Shown here: one piece after another, positions 8,337 to 17,592 of the stretch
Layout of the letters: every line of letters starts with the position of its first letter
Numbering within the stretch: position 1 is the first letter of the stretch
DNA from: Candidatus Bacteroides pullicola
GTDB lineage: Bacteria > Bacteroidota > Bacteroidia > Bacteroidales > Bacteroidaceae
NCBI GenBank assembly: GCA_019115825.1
Contig: DXCV01000003.1
Span: forward strand, 1-45,669
Length of the DNA: 45,669 nucleotides
Direction of reading: 5' to 3'
Notes under the pieces: generated by a model
Seen by the model: only the letters and a program-made list of their open reading frames with translations
Told to the model about the DNA's origin: nothing
Databases searched by the model: none
Made by a program: the position numbers and the translations under genes

Positions 8337-9155
8337 ATGAAAATAACTTCATTAGTCGAAAACACGAGCCTGGTGGGATTGCCTGTCGAGCATGGGTTAA
8401 GCTTGCATATCCGCATGGATGACGGTAGACAAGTCCTGTTCGACATGGGGCAGCGCAGGTTGTTTGCCGACAATGCGGAAAGGTTGGGCATCAACCTGGC
8501 AGATGTGGATATGGCAGTCGTATCACACGGACACTACGATCACGGCGGCGGACTCCGCACTTTCCTTGGGCTGAACAGCAAGGCCAAGGTCTATGTCAGC
8601 CGCCATGCTTTTGAACCGCACTACTCGCTGCGTGACGACGGCTTGAAATACATTGGCATCGACCCAGAACTGGAAACGGACGACAGGCTGGTGTTTTGTG
8701 CAGATGTGACCCGCATTGACAAGGACATCATCCTGTTTTCCGGAGTAAACGGAGACTGCTTGAAACCGATTGGGAACAGGCTGCTGTTCGGACCGGCCAA
8801 GGAAACGAACGATGACTTCCGCCATGAGCAGAGCCTTGTCGTCCGGGAAGGCGTGAAGACCATCCTTTTTGCCGGATGCGCCCATGCCGGCATCGTGAAC
8901 ATCATGCGGAAAGGCATGCTCGTGACCGGAACCCCGTTCACCCATGTCTTTGCCGGCATGCACCTGGTGAAAAGCGGATTGACGGAGAAGGATGAGGCAA
9001 CGTTCATCCACTCCCTGGCCGATGAACTGTCCGCACACACCGGCTGTCGCTACTTTACCATGCACTGCACGGGAGCGGTGCAATATGGACTGCTGAAAAA
9101 CGAACTGGATGACGACATCAGTTATATGGGATGCGGCGACATCATTGAAATTTAG
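8337..9155 (+). CDS. MBL-fold metallo-hydrolase
   Basis: A 272-aa metallo-beta-lactamase fold protein. The metal motif SHGHYDHGGG carries H64, H66, D68 and H69; further candidate ligands are H163, H183 (AGCAHAG), H209 and H243 (MHCTG). The overall layout matches the group annotated as dihydropterin/ribofuranosyl-aminobenzene phosphate synthase-like hydrolases, whose real substrate is usually unknown. A good Shine-Dalgarno sequence (AAGGGGAGG) precedes the ATG, unusual for this genome. It is the third gene of the 7537-9155 cassette, followed 7 bp later by a truncated gene. Confidence 0.9.
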   Translation: MKITSLVENTSLVGLPVEHGLSLHIRMDDGRQVLFDMGQRRLFADNAERLGINLADVDMAVVSHGHYDHGGGLRTFLGLNSKAKVYVSRHAFEPHYSLRDDGLKYIGIDPELETDDRLVFCADVTRIDKDIILFSGVNGDCLKPIGNRLLFGPAKETNDDFRHEQSLVVREGVKTILFAGCAHAGIVNIMRKGMLVTGTPFTHVFAGMHLVKSGLTEKDEATFIHSLADELSAHTGCRYFTMHCTGAVQYGLLKNELDDDISYMGCGDIIEI

Positions 9156-9162
9156 GAGAAGT

Positions 9163-9363
9163 ATGAATGCAGAAAGCGTAAGGGATTATTGCTTGTCCTT
9201 CGTTTCATGTCTCTTTTGGGTCTCTTTGGGAAAGGGAGAGTTGACTATCTATATTTTACATAGGCAGTCTGCTTATGCGGGTGGACCGTGTGAGACCTCC
9301 GTTGGCTTGTTTCCCGTGAATACTTGTCTGCCGAAGGATTTTCTTGCCCTATCAAGGAGATAA
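9163..9363 (+). pseudogene. Remnant of a MmcQ/YjbR-type gene (first ~13 codons)
   Basis: A TAGGAG Shine-Dalgarno site precedes an ATG at 9163. The first residues, MNAESVRDYCLS, look like the N-terminus of MmcQ/YjbR-family DNA-binding proteins (typically M-N-x-E-x-[LV]-R-x-Y-C-L-S). After about residue 13 the similarity stops: the frame stays open to a TAA at 9361 (66 codons) but reads as low-quality sequence without the PFG/D and KMF-like parts of that family. I read this as a 5' stump left by a deletion near 9200-9210, marking the right edge of the cassette. The family match is from memory of the N-terminal pattern, so it is moderate. Confidence 0.5.
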
Positions 9364-9403
9364 TGTGGGAAATATTCGTTTACTTTGTGCATCATAAACA
9401 GAA

Positions 9404-12400
9404 ATGGATATGGCAGAAGAAGAGGTCGTGAAGAAGAAAAATCCGTGGTTGCGGGCGGCGTTGTGGGTGCTGCTCACGCCGATAGCTTTGTTCGTGCTGG
9501 TGATGGTGCTGCTCTACGTGCCTCCTGTGCAGGACTTCATCCGTCGGCAGGCCGTGTCCGTGGCCGAAGAGGCTACGGGGATGCAGATGGCCGTGGAGCG
9601 CATTGACCTGCGTTTCCCGCTGGACCTGGTGGTGCGGGGCGTGCAGGTGGTGCAGCCGGCAGACAGCCTGACCGCTTCGCCGGATACCCTGTTGACCCTG
9701 GGTAACCTGAGCGTGCGGGTGCAGGCCTGGCCGTTGCTGCGCGGTAGGGTGGAGGTGGACGGCGTGTCGCTGGAAGACGTGTCGGTCAACTCGGCCCGGC
9801 TGCTGGACGGGATGCACCTGGAGGGCACCTTGGGACGCTTCTTCCTCCGCAGTCACGGCGTGGACCTGAACCGGGAAAGCGTGATTCTGAACGAAGTGAC
9901 CTTGGAGGACACCCACCTGCGAATGGCCTTGGCCGATACGACCACTACGCCGCCGGACACCACTAGCACGGCTGTCCGTTGGAAGATATTGCTCCACGCC
10001 CTGCAACTGAAAGACGTATCCGTGGACTTGCAAATGCCCTTGGACTCCCTGCATCTTGCTGCTCGTCTGGGCGAGGCCCGCATCGACGAGGCCGAGGCCG
10101 ACTTGGGACGCCAGGCCTACGGTTGGCGGAAATTCCTGCTGACGGGCACCAGCCTGGCCTATGACAGCGGGGCACCGCGGGACACGGCGGTGGCAGGCTT
10201 CGACCCTTCGCATATTGCCGTGCGCGATGTACAGATAGGTATAGATTCGGTGCGCTACGACGGGCGGCAGATGAACGCCGTCATCCGCGAATTTGCGCTG
10301 AACGAACGTTCCGGCCTCAGCATCGCCTCGCTGACGGGACGCTTGATGGCCGACTCTACCCTGATACGCCTTCCTTCCCTGCAATTGACCACCCCGCACA
10401 GCCGGATAGACCTGACCGCACAGACCTATTGGGAGCTGGTCAACATTCCTACTACGGGCCGTCTGTCCGCCCGGCTGGATGCCCGCATCGGCAAACAGGA
10501 CGTGTTACTCTTGGCCGGAGGCTTGCCCGACAGTTTCAAGGAAGCCTATCCGTTCCATCCGCTGGTGATTCGTGCCGGCACGGAGGGCAACCTGAAGCAG
10601 ATGCAAATCAGTCGTTTCTCCGTGGACCTGCCCGGCGCCTTCTCGCTCAGCGGGGGAGGGGAGTTCTGGAACCTGACGGACAGCCTGACCCGCAGCGGCA
10701 ACATGGACCTGGAGATGCAGACACGTGACCTGAACTTCCTGACCGCCCTGGGTGGACTGACGCCGGACAGCTCCCTGGTCATCCCGGACAGTATGCGCCT
10801 GGATGCCCGTTTGGCGGTGGAGGGCAATGCCTGTTCCGCCACATTGGACTTGCAGGAGCAGGAAGGCTCGCTCGACCTGGCGGCCGCCTACAATCTGGGC
10901 GATGGACGTTACCGGCTCGACCTGCGGGCAGACTCGCTGCAAGTGAACCATTTCCTGCCCAAGGATTCCCTCTATACCCTTTCGGCCAAGCTGATGGCGC
11001 ACGGTCAAGGCTTCGACCTGTCTTCCGCCAAGACTTCTGCCCAGGTGGATTTGGCTTTGGGAGAGTTGCAATACGGCAAGCTAAGGCTGACGGACGTGGA
11101 CTTGCGGGCCGCCTTGCGCTCATCGGTTGCCTCGGTGCTGTTGCGCAGCGACAATGACCTGTTGCGGATGCAGTTGGCGGCCGACCTCCGCTTGGACCGC
11201 AAGTATATGGACGGCAAACTGAAGCTGGGGGTGCAGGACGTTGACCTGCATCGGCTGGGAGTCATCCCCCGCAAGCCCGAACACTTGTTGACCCTCGACT
11301 TGGCCGCCGAGGCCCGCCGGGATTCCATCAAGCTGCACGTGGGGGCGGGAGACCTGGACTTCGATTTCAAGGCCCGCAGTACCCTGAAGGAATTGCTGGA
11401 GAAGTCGGACCGCTTCATGGCCGTGCTGATGCAGCAGTGGGAGAACCGTCGGCTGGACCACGCCGCCCTGCGCCGCATCCTGCCTTCGGCGGGTATGCAG
11501 TTGACCGCCGGGCACGACAACCCCGCGGGCTATGTGCTGGCTACGCAGGGCATGACATTCGACCGCCTGAAGTTGCAGTTCGGCTTCACGCCGGAGTGGG
11601 GCATCAACGGGCGGGCAGCCGTGGAGGGATTCCGGACCGACTCCTTGCGGCTGGACACGCTGTTCTTTGCCGTACACCAGGACACCACCCGGATGCAGTT
11701 GCAGGGCGGCGTCATCAACGGTCCCAAGAACCCGCACTTCACTTTCCGCAGCTTCCTGACGGGTGAAATCCGCAACGAGGACGCCGAGCTGACCGTGAAC
11801 TTCATTGATGCAGAGGGGAATACCGGCGTCCTGCTGGGCGTCAACGCGCGTCCCCTGACCGAGGGACACGGACGGGGCAACGGCGTGCTGCTGCGCCTGA
11901 CGCCCGACGAACCCATCATCGCCTACCGCAAGTTCCGCTTCAACAAGGGGCGCAACAGTATCTATTTCCACAAGAATATGCGCGTCTATGCCAACGTCGA
12001 TATGGAGGGCGGCGACGGCATGGGCTTCCGGATGCAGTCCGATGTGCGCGACACGGTTTCCCTCCAGAATGTCAACGTGGAGCTGAACCGTTTTCGCTTG
12101 AGGGAATTGAGCGAAGTCTTGCCCTACCTGCCCCGGCTGACCGGACTCTTTTCGGTGGAAGCCAATTATATCCAGACCCCCGAGGCCCTGCAACTGGCTG
12201 CTGATGTCGATATCGACTCGCTGACCTACGAGGGGCGTCCGGTGGGTGATGTCGGGGCGGGCGTCACGTGGCTGCCTGCTTCCGAGCGGAGCCATTACCT
12301 CAGCGCCTATCTGGCTTGCAATGACCGGCAGGTGGCCACGGTGGACGGCCTGTTGGGCACGGAAGCCAATGCGGACGCCCTCTCGCTGGATGCCTCGCTG

Positions 12401-14011
12401 GAGCGTCTGCCCCTGTCCGTGGCCAATGCCTTCGTGCCGGACGGGATGGCGGAGTTGTCCGGCTACCTGAACGGGGACCTCACCCTGCGGGGCACGTCGG
12501 CAAAGCCCGACCTACAGGGCAGCATACAGATGGACACGGCCTCCGTCTATGTCCGCCAGGTGGGGGCGCGCTATTACTTCGACGGGCGGCCCGTGCGCAT
12601 TGCCGACAATCGGCTGACCTTCGACAAGTTCTCCCTCTATACCACCAGCCGCAACCCGTTTGTTATTGACGGCTCCGTCAGCTTTGCCGACTTGGCGCGT
12701 CCTTCGGCCGACCTGACCCTGCGTGCCGTCAACTATAACCTGCTGGATGCTCCCCATACCCGCGAGAGCCTGGTCTACGGCAAGGTGTTCGTGGACATCA
12801 ACGCCTCCGTCCGCGGACCGTTGGATGCCTTGACCATGCGCGGCAACATGAACCTGCTGGGCAATACCAACGTGACCTACGTCCTGACCGACTCGCCCTT
12901 GACGGTGGAGGACCGCCTGAGCGGGCTGGTCACTTTTACTTCCTTTGCGGACAGCGTGGCGACGGACACCCTGCAAGTGGCCGCCGTCCCCTTGGGCGGG
13001 ATGGAGGTCTACATGTCCCTGCACATTGATGAGGCCGTGCGCCTGCGGGCAGACCTGACCCCGGCGGGCGACAAATACATCGAACTGGAGGGCGGGGGCG
13101 ACCTCAACCTGCAATACACCGCCCAGGGCGACATGAACCTGACCGGGCGCTACACCCTGTCCGGCGGCGTGATGAAGTATTCGTTGCCCGTCATACCGCT
13201 GAAGGAGTTCCGTTTCAACACAGGCAGCTACGTGGACTGGCGCGGCGACGTGATGAATCCCACCCTGGACCTGAAGGCAACGGAGCGGATGCGTGCCTCC
13301 GTGTCCGACGGGGAGGGGGATGCCTCGCGCAACGTCAACTTCGACGTCAGCATCGGCATAGCGGGACGGCTGGAGTCGCCCGACCTCATCTTCGACATCG
13401 CTGCGCCCGAGGACGCCACCGTGCAGAACGAATTGCAGGCCATGGGTGCCGAGGAGCGCAGCAAGCAGGCCATCGCCATGCTGGCCACGGGCATCTACCT
13501 GAACAGCGGTGCCAAGGGGGGCGGCCTCTCCATGGGCTCCGCCCTGAACAGCGTCTTGCAGAGCCAGATAAACGCCTTGGCCGGGTCGGCGGTGAAGAAC
13601 GCCAGCATCAGCGTGGGCGTGGAGGACCGCACGTCCGCCGAGACGGGCAGCACGCAGACGGACTACAGCTTCCGCTACTCCCAACGCTTCTTCAACGACC
13701 GCTTCCAGGTGGTCATAGGCGGCAAGGTATCCACGGGTGCCAATGCCACCAATTCCGCCGAGTCGTTCATCGACAACATCTCGCTGGAATACCGGCTGGA
13801 CAACTCCGGCACGCGCTACGTCCGCGTGTTCCACAACAAGAACTATGAGAGCGTGCTGGACGGAGAGATTACGGAGACGGGCGTCGGCCTTGTGCTGCGC
13901 CGCAAGCTGGACCGCGTGGGCGAACTGTTCATCTTCCGCAAGAAGAAGCCGCGCCGTCCCGAAGGGGAGGAAAAGGCCACCCCGGAGGAGCCGGAATCTT
14001 CACCAAGGTGA
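9404..14011 (+). CDS. tamB: TamB-like translocation and assembly module protein (DUF490)
   Basis: This 1535-aa envelope protein has a short cytoplasmic N-terminus (MDMAEEEVVKKKNPWLRAA), one TM helix at about 19-41, and then a very long run of amphipathic beta repeats typical of AsmA/TamB proteins. The C-terminal 450 residues are TamB (DUF490)-like, e.g. DITLKATERM-type and GGVMKYSLPVIPLKEFRF (near 1249-1266). The C-terminus is rich in K, R, P and E. Known role of the family: a periplasm-spanning groove moving lipids, or assisting outer-membrane protein assembly, with a TamA/TamL barrel. The adjacent downstream gene is exactly that partner. The stop codon lies in the first unit of a 23-bp tandem array. 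Confidence 0.92.
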   Translation: MDMAEEEVVKKKNPWLRAALWVLLTPIALFVLVMVLLYVPPVQDFIRRQAVSVAEEATGMQMAVERIDLRFPLDLVVRGVQVVQPADSLTASPDTLLTLGNLSVRVQAWPLLRGRVEVDGVSLEDVSVNSARLLDGMHLEGTLGRFFLRSHGVDLNRESVILNEVTLEDTHLRMALADTTTTPPDTTSTAVRWKILLHALQLKDVSVDLQMPLDSLHLAARLGEARIDEAEADLGRQAYGWRKFLLTGTSLAYDSGAPRDTAVAGFDPSHIAVRDVQIGIDSVRYDGRQMNAVIREFALNERSGLSIASLTGRLMADSTLIRLPSLQLTTPHSRIDLTAQTYWELVNIPTTGRLSARLDARIGKQDVLLLAGGLPDSFKEAYPFHPLVIRAGTEGNLKQMQISRFSVDLPGAFSLSGGGEFWNLTDSLTRSGNMDLEMQTRDLNFLTALGGLTPDSSLVIPDSMRLDARLAVEGNACSATLDLQEQEGSLDLAAAYNLGDGRYRLDLRADSLQVNHFLPKDSLYTLSAKLMAHGQGFDLSSAKTSAQVDLALGELQYGKLRLTDVDLRAALRSSVASVLLRSDNDLLRMQLAADLRLDRKYMDGKLKLGVQDVDLHRLGVIPRKPEHLLTLDLAAEARRDSIKLHVGAGDLDFDFKARSTLKELLEKSDRFMAVLMQQWENRRLDHAALRRILPSAGMQLTAGHDNPAGYVLATQGMTFDRLKLQFGFTPEWGINGRAAVEGFRTDSLRLDTLFFAVHQDTTRMQLQGGVINGPKNPHFTFRSFLTGEIRNEDAELTVNFIDAEGNTGVLLGVNARPLTEGHGRGNGVLLRLTPDEPIIAYRKFRFNKGRNSIYFHKNMRVYANVDMEGGDGMGFRMQSDVRDTVSLQNVNVELNRFRLRELSEVLPYLPRLTGLFSVEANYIQTPEALQLAADVDIDSLTYEGRPVGDVGAGVTWLPASERSHYLSAYLACNDRQVATVDGLLGTEANADALSLDASLERLPLSVANAFVPDGMAELSGYLNGDLTLRGTSAKPDLQGSIQMDTASVYVRQVGARYYFDGRPVRIADNRLTFDKFSLYTTSRNPFVIDGSVSFADLARPSADLTLRAVNYNLLDAPHTRESLVYGKVFVDINASVRGPLDALTMRGNMNLLGNTNVTYVLTDSPLTVEDRLSGLVTFTSFADSVATDTLQVAAVPLGGMEVYMSLHIDEAVRLRADLTPAGDKYIELEGGGDLNLQYTAQGDMNLTGRYTLSGGVMKYSLPVIPLKEFRFNTGSYVDWRGDVMNPTLDLKATERMRASVSDGEGDASRNVNFDVSIGIAGRLESPDLIFDIAAPEDATVQNELQAMGAEERSKQAIAMLATGIYLNSGAKGGGLSMGSALNSVLQSQINALAGSAVKNASISVGVEDRTSAETGSTQTDYSFRYSQRFFNDRFQVVIGGKVSTGANATNSAESFIDNISLEYRLDNSGTRYVRVFHNKNYESVLDGEITETGVGLVLRRKLDRVGELFIFRKKKPRRPEGEEKATPEEPESSPR

Positions 14012-14093
14012 CGGCAGGGTCGAGACCAAGGTGACGGCGAAGTCAAGACCAAGGTGACGACGAGGCCGAGACCAAGGTGAATCCGAGGCCGAG
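14002..14093. repeat. Four 23-bp tandem repeats starting in the tamB stop codon
   Basis: Four units of exactly 23 bp begin at 14002, 14025, 14048 and 14071, each opening with ACCAAGGTGA and ending in a GTCGAG- or GCCGAG-like tail. The tamB TGA (14009-14011) is inside unit 1. TCACC and GGTGA form short inverted arms in unit 1; the others keep ACC/GGT. The array fills most of the gap between tamB and tamL. Confidence 0.88.
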
Positions 14094-14142
14094 ACCTTTA
14101 TGGAACGAATATGCTTTATATGGATAATAATAGAAGGTATCT

Positions 14143-16518
14143 ATGAAACGAATGGACATACATCGCCTCGGGCGGTTCTTATATATACTAATAGGTGTAT
14201 CCCTCCTGGCTGCCTGCTCCACCACGAAGCACCTGCCCGAGGGGGAAATCCTCTACATCGGCCAGCGGCCCACGCTGGTGGACAATCCCCAGCCTACCTC
14301 CGTGGGCGAGACCGCCTTGGAGGAAGTGGAGGCCGCCCTGGCCAAGGCGCCCAACAACTCCCTGCTGGGCAGCACGTCGGTGCGCATCCCCTTCCCCTTG
14401 GGCTTGTGGGTGTACAACGGCTTCCAGAAGTACGAGAAGGGGTTGGGCCGCTGGATCTTCAACCGCTTTGCCGCCGAGCCCGTGTTGCTCTCCGGGGTGA
14501 ATCCGGACATCCGCACCCAGGCCGCCACGAACCTGCTGCATGATTATGGCTATTTCCAAGGCAAGGTGACCCACCAGGTGCTGCCCCACGCCAAGGATTC
14601 GCTCAAAGCCCGCGTGCAGTATTCCGTCAATATGGGTCGTCCGTACTTCATCGACACCGTGGACTATCGGGGCTTCTCATCCCGTACCCTGGCCATCCTG
14701 AAGCTGAGCCGTCGCCGTTCCCTCATTAGTCCGGGCGAGCAGTTCAACGTGCCCGACCTGGACGGCGAGCGCACCCGTATCAGCAACCTGCTGCGCAACG
14801 TGGGCTGTTACTATTTCCGTCCGGACTACCTGACCTACCAGGCGGACACGACCCTGGTGCCCGGGCACGTGTCGCTCCGTCTGGTGCCCGTGGCAGGGAT
14901 GCCGGAGGTGGCCGAGAAGCCCTTCCGCCTGGGGCGCAAGTCCTTCCACCTGCTGGGCAAGAACGGCGAGGCACCCAACGACAGTCTGGTGTACAAGGAC
15001 CTGACCATCTACTTCCACGACAAGTTGCGCGTCCGTCCCAATATGGTGCACCGCTGGATGGACTACCAGAATTTCCGCTACAAGCGCCAGGTGGAGGACA
15101 GTGCCGGCATCTCTCGCCAACGCTCTGCCCGCAGCCTCTACAGCCTCTACCGCCAGACCCGCGTACAGGAGCGTCTGGCCAATGTGGGCATCTTCAAATA
15201 CACCGAGATGCAGTATGTCCCGCGTGATTCCGCTTTGGTGAACGACACGCTGGATGTGCACGTCATTGCCTCCCTGGACAAGCCCTACGATGCCGAGCTG
15301 GACTTCAACGTCAAGATGAAGAGCAATAACCAGACCGGGCCGGGTGCCGCCTTCACCCTGACCAAGAACAATGTCTTCGGCGGGGGCGAGAAGTGGAATG
15401 TGGAATTGAAAGGCTCCTATGAATGGGCCACGGGCAAGAACTCTTCCTCCGCCATGAATAGTTATGAACTGGGCGTGGCCACGTCCCTCATCTTTCCCCG
15501 CGTGGTCTTCCCGCGGATGGGCGGCAATGAATACGACTTTCCCGCCACCACCACCTTCCGCCTGTATGCCGACCAGGTGAACCGGGCACGCTACTACAAG
15601 CTGCTGGCCTTCGGCGGGAACGCCACCTATGACTTCCAGCCCAAGCCGACGTCCAAGCACAGCTTCACGCCCTTCCGCTTGACGTTTAACGTGCTGCGCG
15701 ACCCCACGGCGGAGTTTCAGCAGCTTCAGGAGGAGAATCCTGCCCTCTACGTCAGCCTGCGCAACCAGTTCATCCCGGCGATGGAATACACCTACACCTT
15801 CGACAACAGTGCGGGCGGACGCCGCCGCCGTCCCATCTGGTGGCAGACCACGCTGACCTCGGCGGGCAATGTCACGTCGCTCATCTACCGGGCTTTGGGC
15901 CAGCCTTTCAGCGAGGAGGGTAAGGAACTGCTGGGGGTGCCCTTCGCCCAGTTCCTGAAGGTGAACACCGAGTTGCGCTACAACCATCGCATCGACCGCA
16001 ACAATTCCTTGGCGGCACGGGCAGCGGTGGGTGTCATCTGGTCGTATGGCAACGCCACGACGGCGCCTTATACCGAGCAGTTCTATGTGGGCGGAGCCAA
16101 CAGTGTCCGTGCCTTTGCCGCGCGCAACATCGGTCCGGGTGGCTATCCGGCCGATGACAATGACACGTATTCCTTCATCAACCACGTGGGCGACATCCGT
16201 TTCGAGGCCAATCTGGAATATCGCTTCCGCATCATCAGCGACCTGCACGGGGCCGTCTTCCTGGATGCGGGCAATGTCTGGCTGATGCGTCGTGACCCCT
16301 CACGGCCCGGAGGGGAGTTCCGCCTGAAGGATTTCCCGAAGCAGATAGCCTTGGGCACGGGTGTGGGCATCCGCTACGACCTGGACTTTCTGGTGTTCCG
16401 CCTGGATTGGGGCATCGCCTTGCATGAACCCTACGACACGGGCAAGTCCGGCTATTACAACGTGCGCAAGTTCATGGACGGAACGGCTTTGCACTTCGCC
16501 ATCGGCTATCCGTTCTGA
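14143..16518 (+). CDS. tamL: TamL: BamA/TamA-family outer-membrane barrel lipoprotein
   Basis: This 791-aa protein has a lipoprotein signal (hydrophobic 12-24, lipobox LAAC with C25), POTRA-like segments over roughly residues 30-370, and a C-terminal Omp85 barrel. The barrel shows the expected late motifs, e.g. QFYVGGANSVRAFAARNIGPGG and FLDAGNVW, and ends in the aromatic AIGYPF. A lipid-anchored TamA relative (TamL) next to tamB is the known Bacteroidetes version of the translocation and assembly module. I chose the ATG at 14143 because it gives the complete lipoprotein signal. The 131-bp gap from tamB is filled by tandem repeats, with no terminator seen, so co-transcription is likely. Confidence 0.9.
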   Translation: MKRMDIHRLGRFLYILIGVSLLAACSTTKHLPEGEILYIGQRPTLVDNPQPTSVGETALEEVEAALAKAPNNSLLGSTSVRIPFPLGLWVYNGFQKYEKGLGRWIFNRFAAEPVLLSGVNPDIRTQAATNLLHDYGYFQGKVTHQVLPHAKDSLKARVQYSVNMGRPYFIDTVDYRGFSSRTLAILKLSRRRSLISPGEQFNVPDLDGERTRISNLLRNVGCYYFRPDYLTYQADTTLVPGHVSLRLVPVAGMPEVAEKPFRLGRKSFHLLGKNGEAPNDSLVYKDLTIYFHDKLRVRPNMVHRWMDYQNFRYKRQVEDSAGISRQRSARSLYSLYRQTRVQERLANVGIFKYTEMQYVPRDSALVNDTLDVHVIASLDKPYDAELDFNVKMKSNNQTGPGAAFTLTKNNVFGGGEKWNVELKGSYEWATGKNSSSAMNSYELGVATSLIFPRVVFPRMGGNEYDFPATTTFRLYADQVNRARYYKLLAFGGNATYDFQPKPTSKHSFTPFRLTFNVLRDPTAEFQQLQEENPALYVSLRNQFIPAMEYTYTFDNSAGGRRRRPIWWQTTLTSAGNVTSLIYRALGQPFSEEGKELLGVPFAQFLKVNTELRYNHRIDRNNSLAARAAVGVIWSYGNATTAPYTEQFYVGGANSVRAFAARNIGPGGYPADDNDTYSFINHVGDIRFEANLEYRFRIISDLHGAVFLDAGNVWLMRRDPSRPGGEFRLKDFPKQIALGTGVGIRYDLDFLVFRLDWGIALHEPYDTGKSGYYNVRKFMDGTALHFAIGYPF

Positions 16519-16557
16519 TTTCTGCGTTTATTGTAACTATCCTATGGATATATTTCG

Positions 16558-16565
16558 TACATTTG
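16558..16565 (+). promoter_or_regulatory. Bacteroidetes -7 box (TACATTTG) for the nucleotidyltransferase
   Basis: TACATTTG matches TAnnTTTG, 37 bp before the ATG at 16603. The -33 TTTG is not well placed. It gives a leader of about 30 nt and supports the internal ATG over the upstream in-frame start at 16570. Confidence 0.5.
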
Positions 16566-16602
16566 TGCAGTGTTTAGTTATCAACCTTTAATATACAACA
16601 AC

Positions 16603-17514
16603 ATGAAACCTACTCTTTTTCTGTTGGCTGCCGGTATGGGCAGCCGCTATGGCGGGCTGAAGCAGCTCGACGGACTGGGTCCCAACGGTGAGACCATCAT
16701 GGACTATTCCATCTATGACGCCCTGCGCGCCGGCTTCGGCAAACTGGTCTTTGTCATCCGCAAGGATTTTGAACAGGACTTCCGCGAGAAGATTATTTCC
16801 AAGTATGAGGGACACATCCCCTGCGAACTGGTGTTCCAATCCATCAACGACCTGCCTGAAGGCTTCACCTGCCCGGAAGGCCGTACCAAGCCTTGGGGTA
16901 CGAATCATGCGGTGCTGATGGGCGAGCCGGTCATCAACGAACCGTTTGCCGTCATCAACTGCGACGACTTCTATGGCCGCGACTCTTTCGAGGTGATGGG
17001 CAAGTTCCTTTCCGCCCTGCCCGAGGGTGCGAAGAACACGTATGCCATGGTGGGCTTCCGTGTGGGCAACACGCTGAGCGAGAGCGGCACTGTTTCCCGC
17101 GGCATTTGCGGCACGGACGAGAAACGGATGCTTACCTCGGTGGTGGAGCGTACCAAGATTGAACGCCGCGACGGCGAAGTGAAGTACCTGGACGATGACG
17201 ACCAGTGGGTGGCTACTCCCGAGACAACGCCCGTTAGCATGAACTTCTGGGGCTTCACGCCCGACTACTTCGGCTATAGCAAGGAGTACTTCAAGGGCTT
17301 CTTGGCCGACCCGAAGAACATGAGCAACCTGAAGAGCGAGTTCTTCATTCCTCTGATGGTGGACAAACTCATCAAGGAGGGCACGGCAACGGTGGAAGTG
17401 CTGGACACGACGAGCAAGTGGTTCGGTGTCACTTATCCCGAAGACCGTCCGGCTGTAGTGGCCAAGATCAAGTCTTTGGTGGATGCTGGCGAATATCCTG
17501 ACAAGTTGTTCTAA
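16603..17514 (+). CDS. Sugar-phosphate nucleotidyltransferase (NTP_transferase family)
   Basis: A 303-aa cytoplasmic enzyme that should couple an NTP to a sugar 1-phosphate. The nucleotide-binding start LLAAGMGSRYGGLKQLDGLG (residues 5-24) is the hallmark, followed by GxxIMDYSIYDA and an acidic metal site around FAVINCDDFYG (126-136). It is close in length to glucose-1-phosphate uridylyl/thymidylyltransferase relatives, but the substrate cannot be told. I chose the ATG at 16603 because the glycosyl-nucleotide motif then sits at its usual place and a -7 box lies at 16558. It stands alone and is followed by a terminator shared with convergent carB. Confidence 0.88.
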   Translation: MKPTLFLLAAGMGSRYGGLKQLDGLGPNGETIMDYSIYDALRAGFGKLVFVIRKDFEQDFREKIISKYEGHIPCELVFQSINDLPEGFTCPEGRTKPWGTNHAVLMGEPVINEPFAVINCDDFYGRDSFEVMGKFLSALPEGAKNTYAMVGFRVGNTLSESGTVSRGICGTDEKRMLTSVVERTKIERRDGEVKYLDDDDQWVATPETTPVSMNFWGFTPDYFGYSKEYFKGFLADPKNMSNLKSEFFIPLMVDKLIKEGTATVEVLDTTSKWFGVTYPEDRPAVVAKIKSLVDAGEYPDKLF

Positions 17515-17537
17515 TCAGCGGACATAAAATAATGAAG

Positions 17538-17571
17538 AAGGGCAGACCCGTCATCGAGGCCTGCCCTTTTT
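17538..17571 (+). terminator. Intrinsic terminator between convergent genes
   Basis: AAGGGCAG (17538-17545) pairs with CTGCCCTT (17561-17568) across a 15-nt loop, followed by a T run to 17571. It lies 24 bp after the nucleotidyltransferase stop and 22 bp before the carB stop on the other strand; A-rich flanks on the left allow partial action on carB transcripts too. Confidence 0.85.
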
Positions 17572-17592
17572 CTATGCGGATTGTTCAATCGC

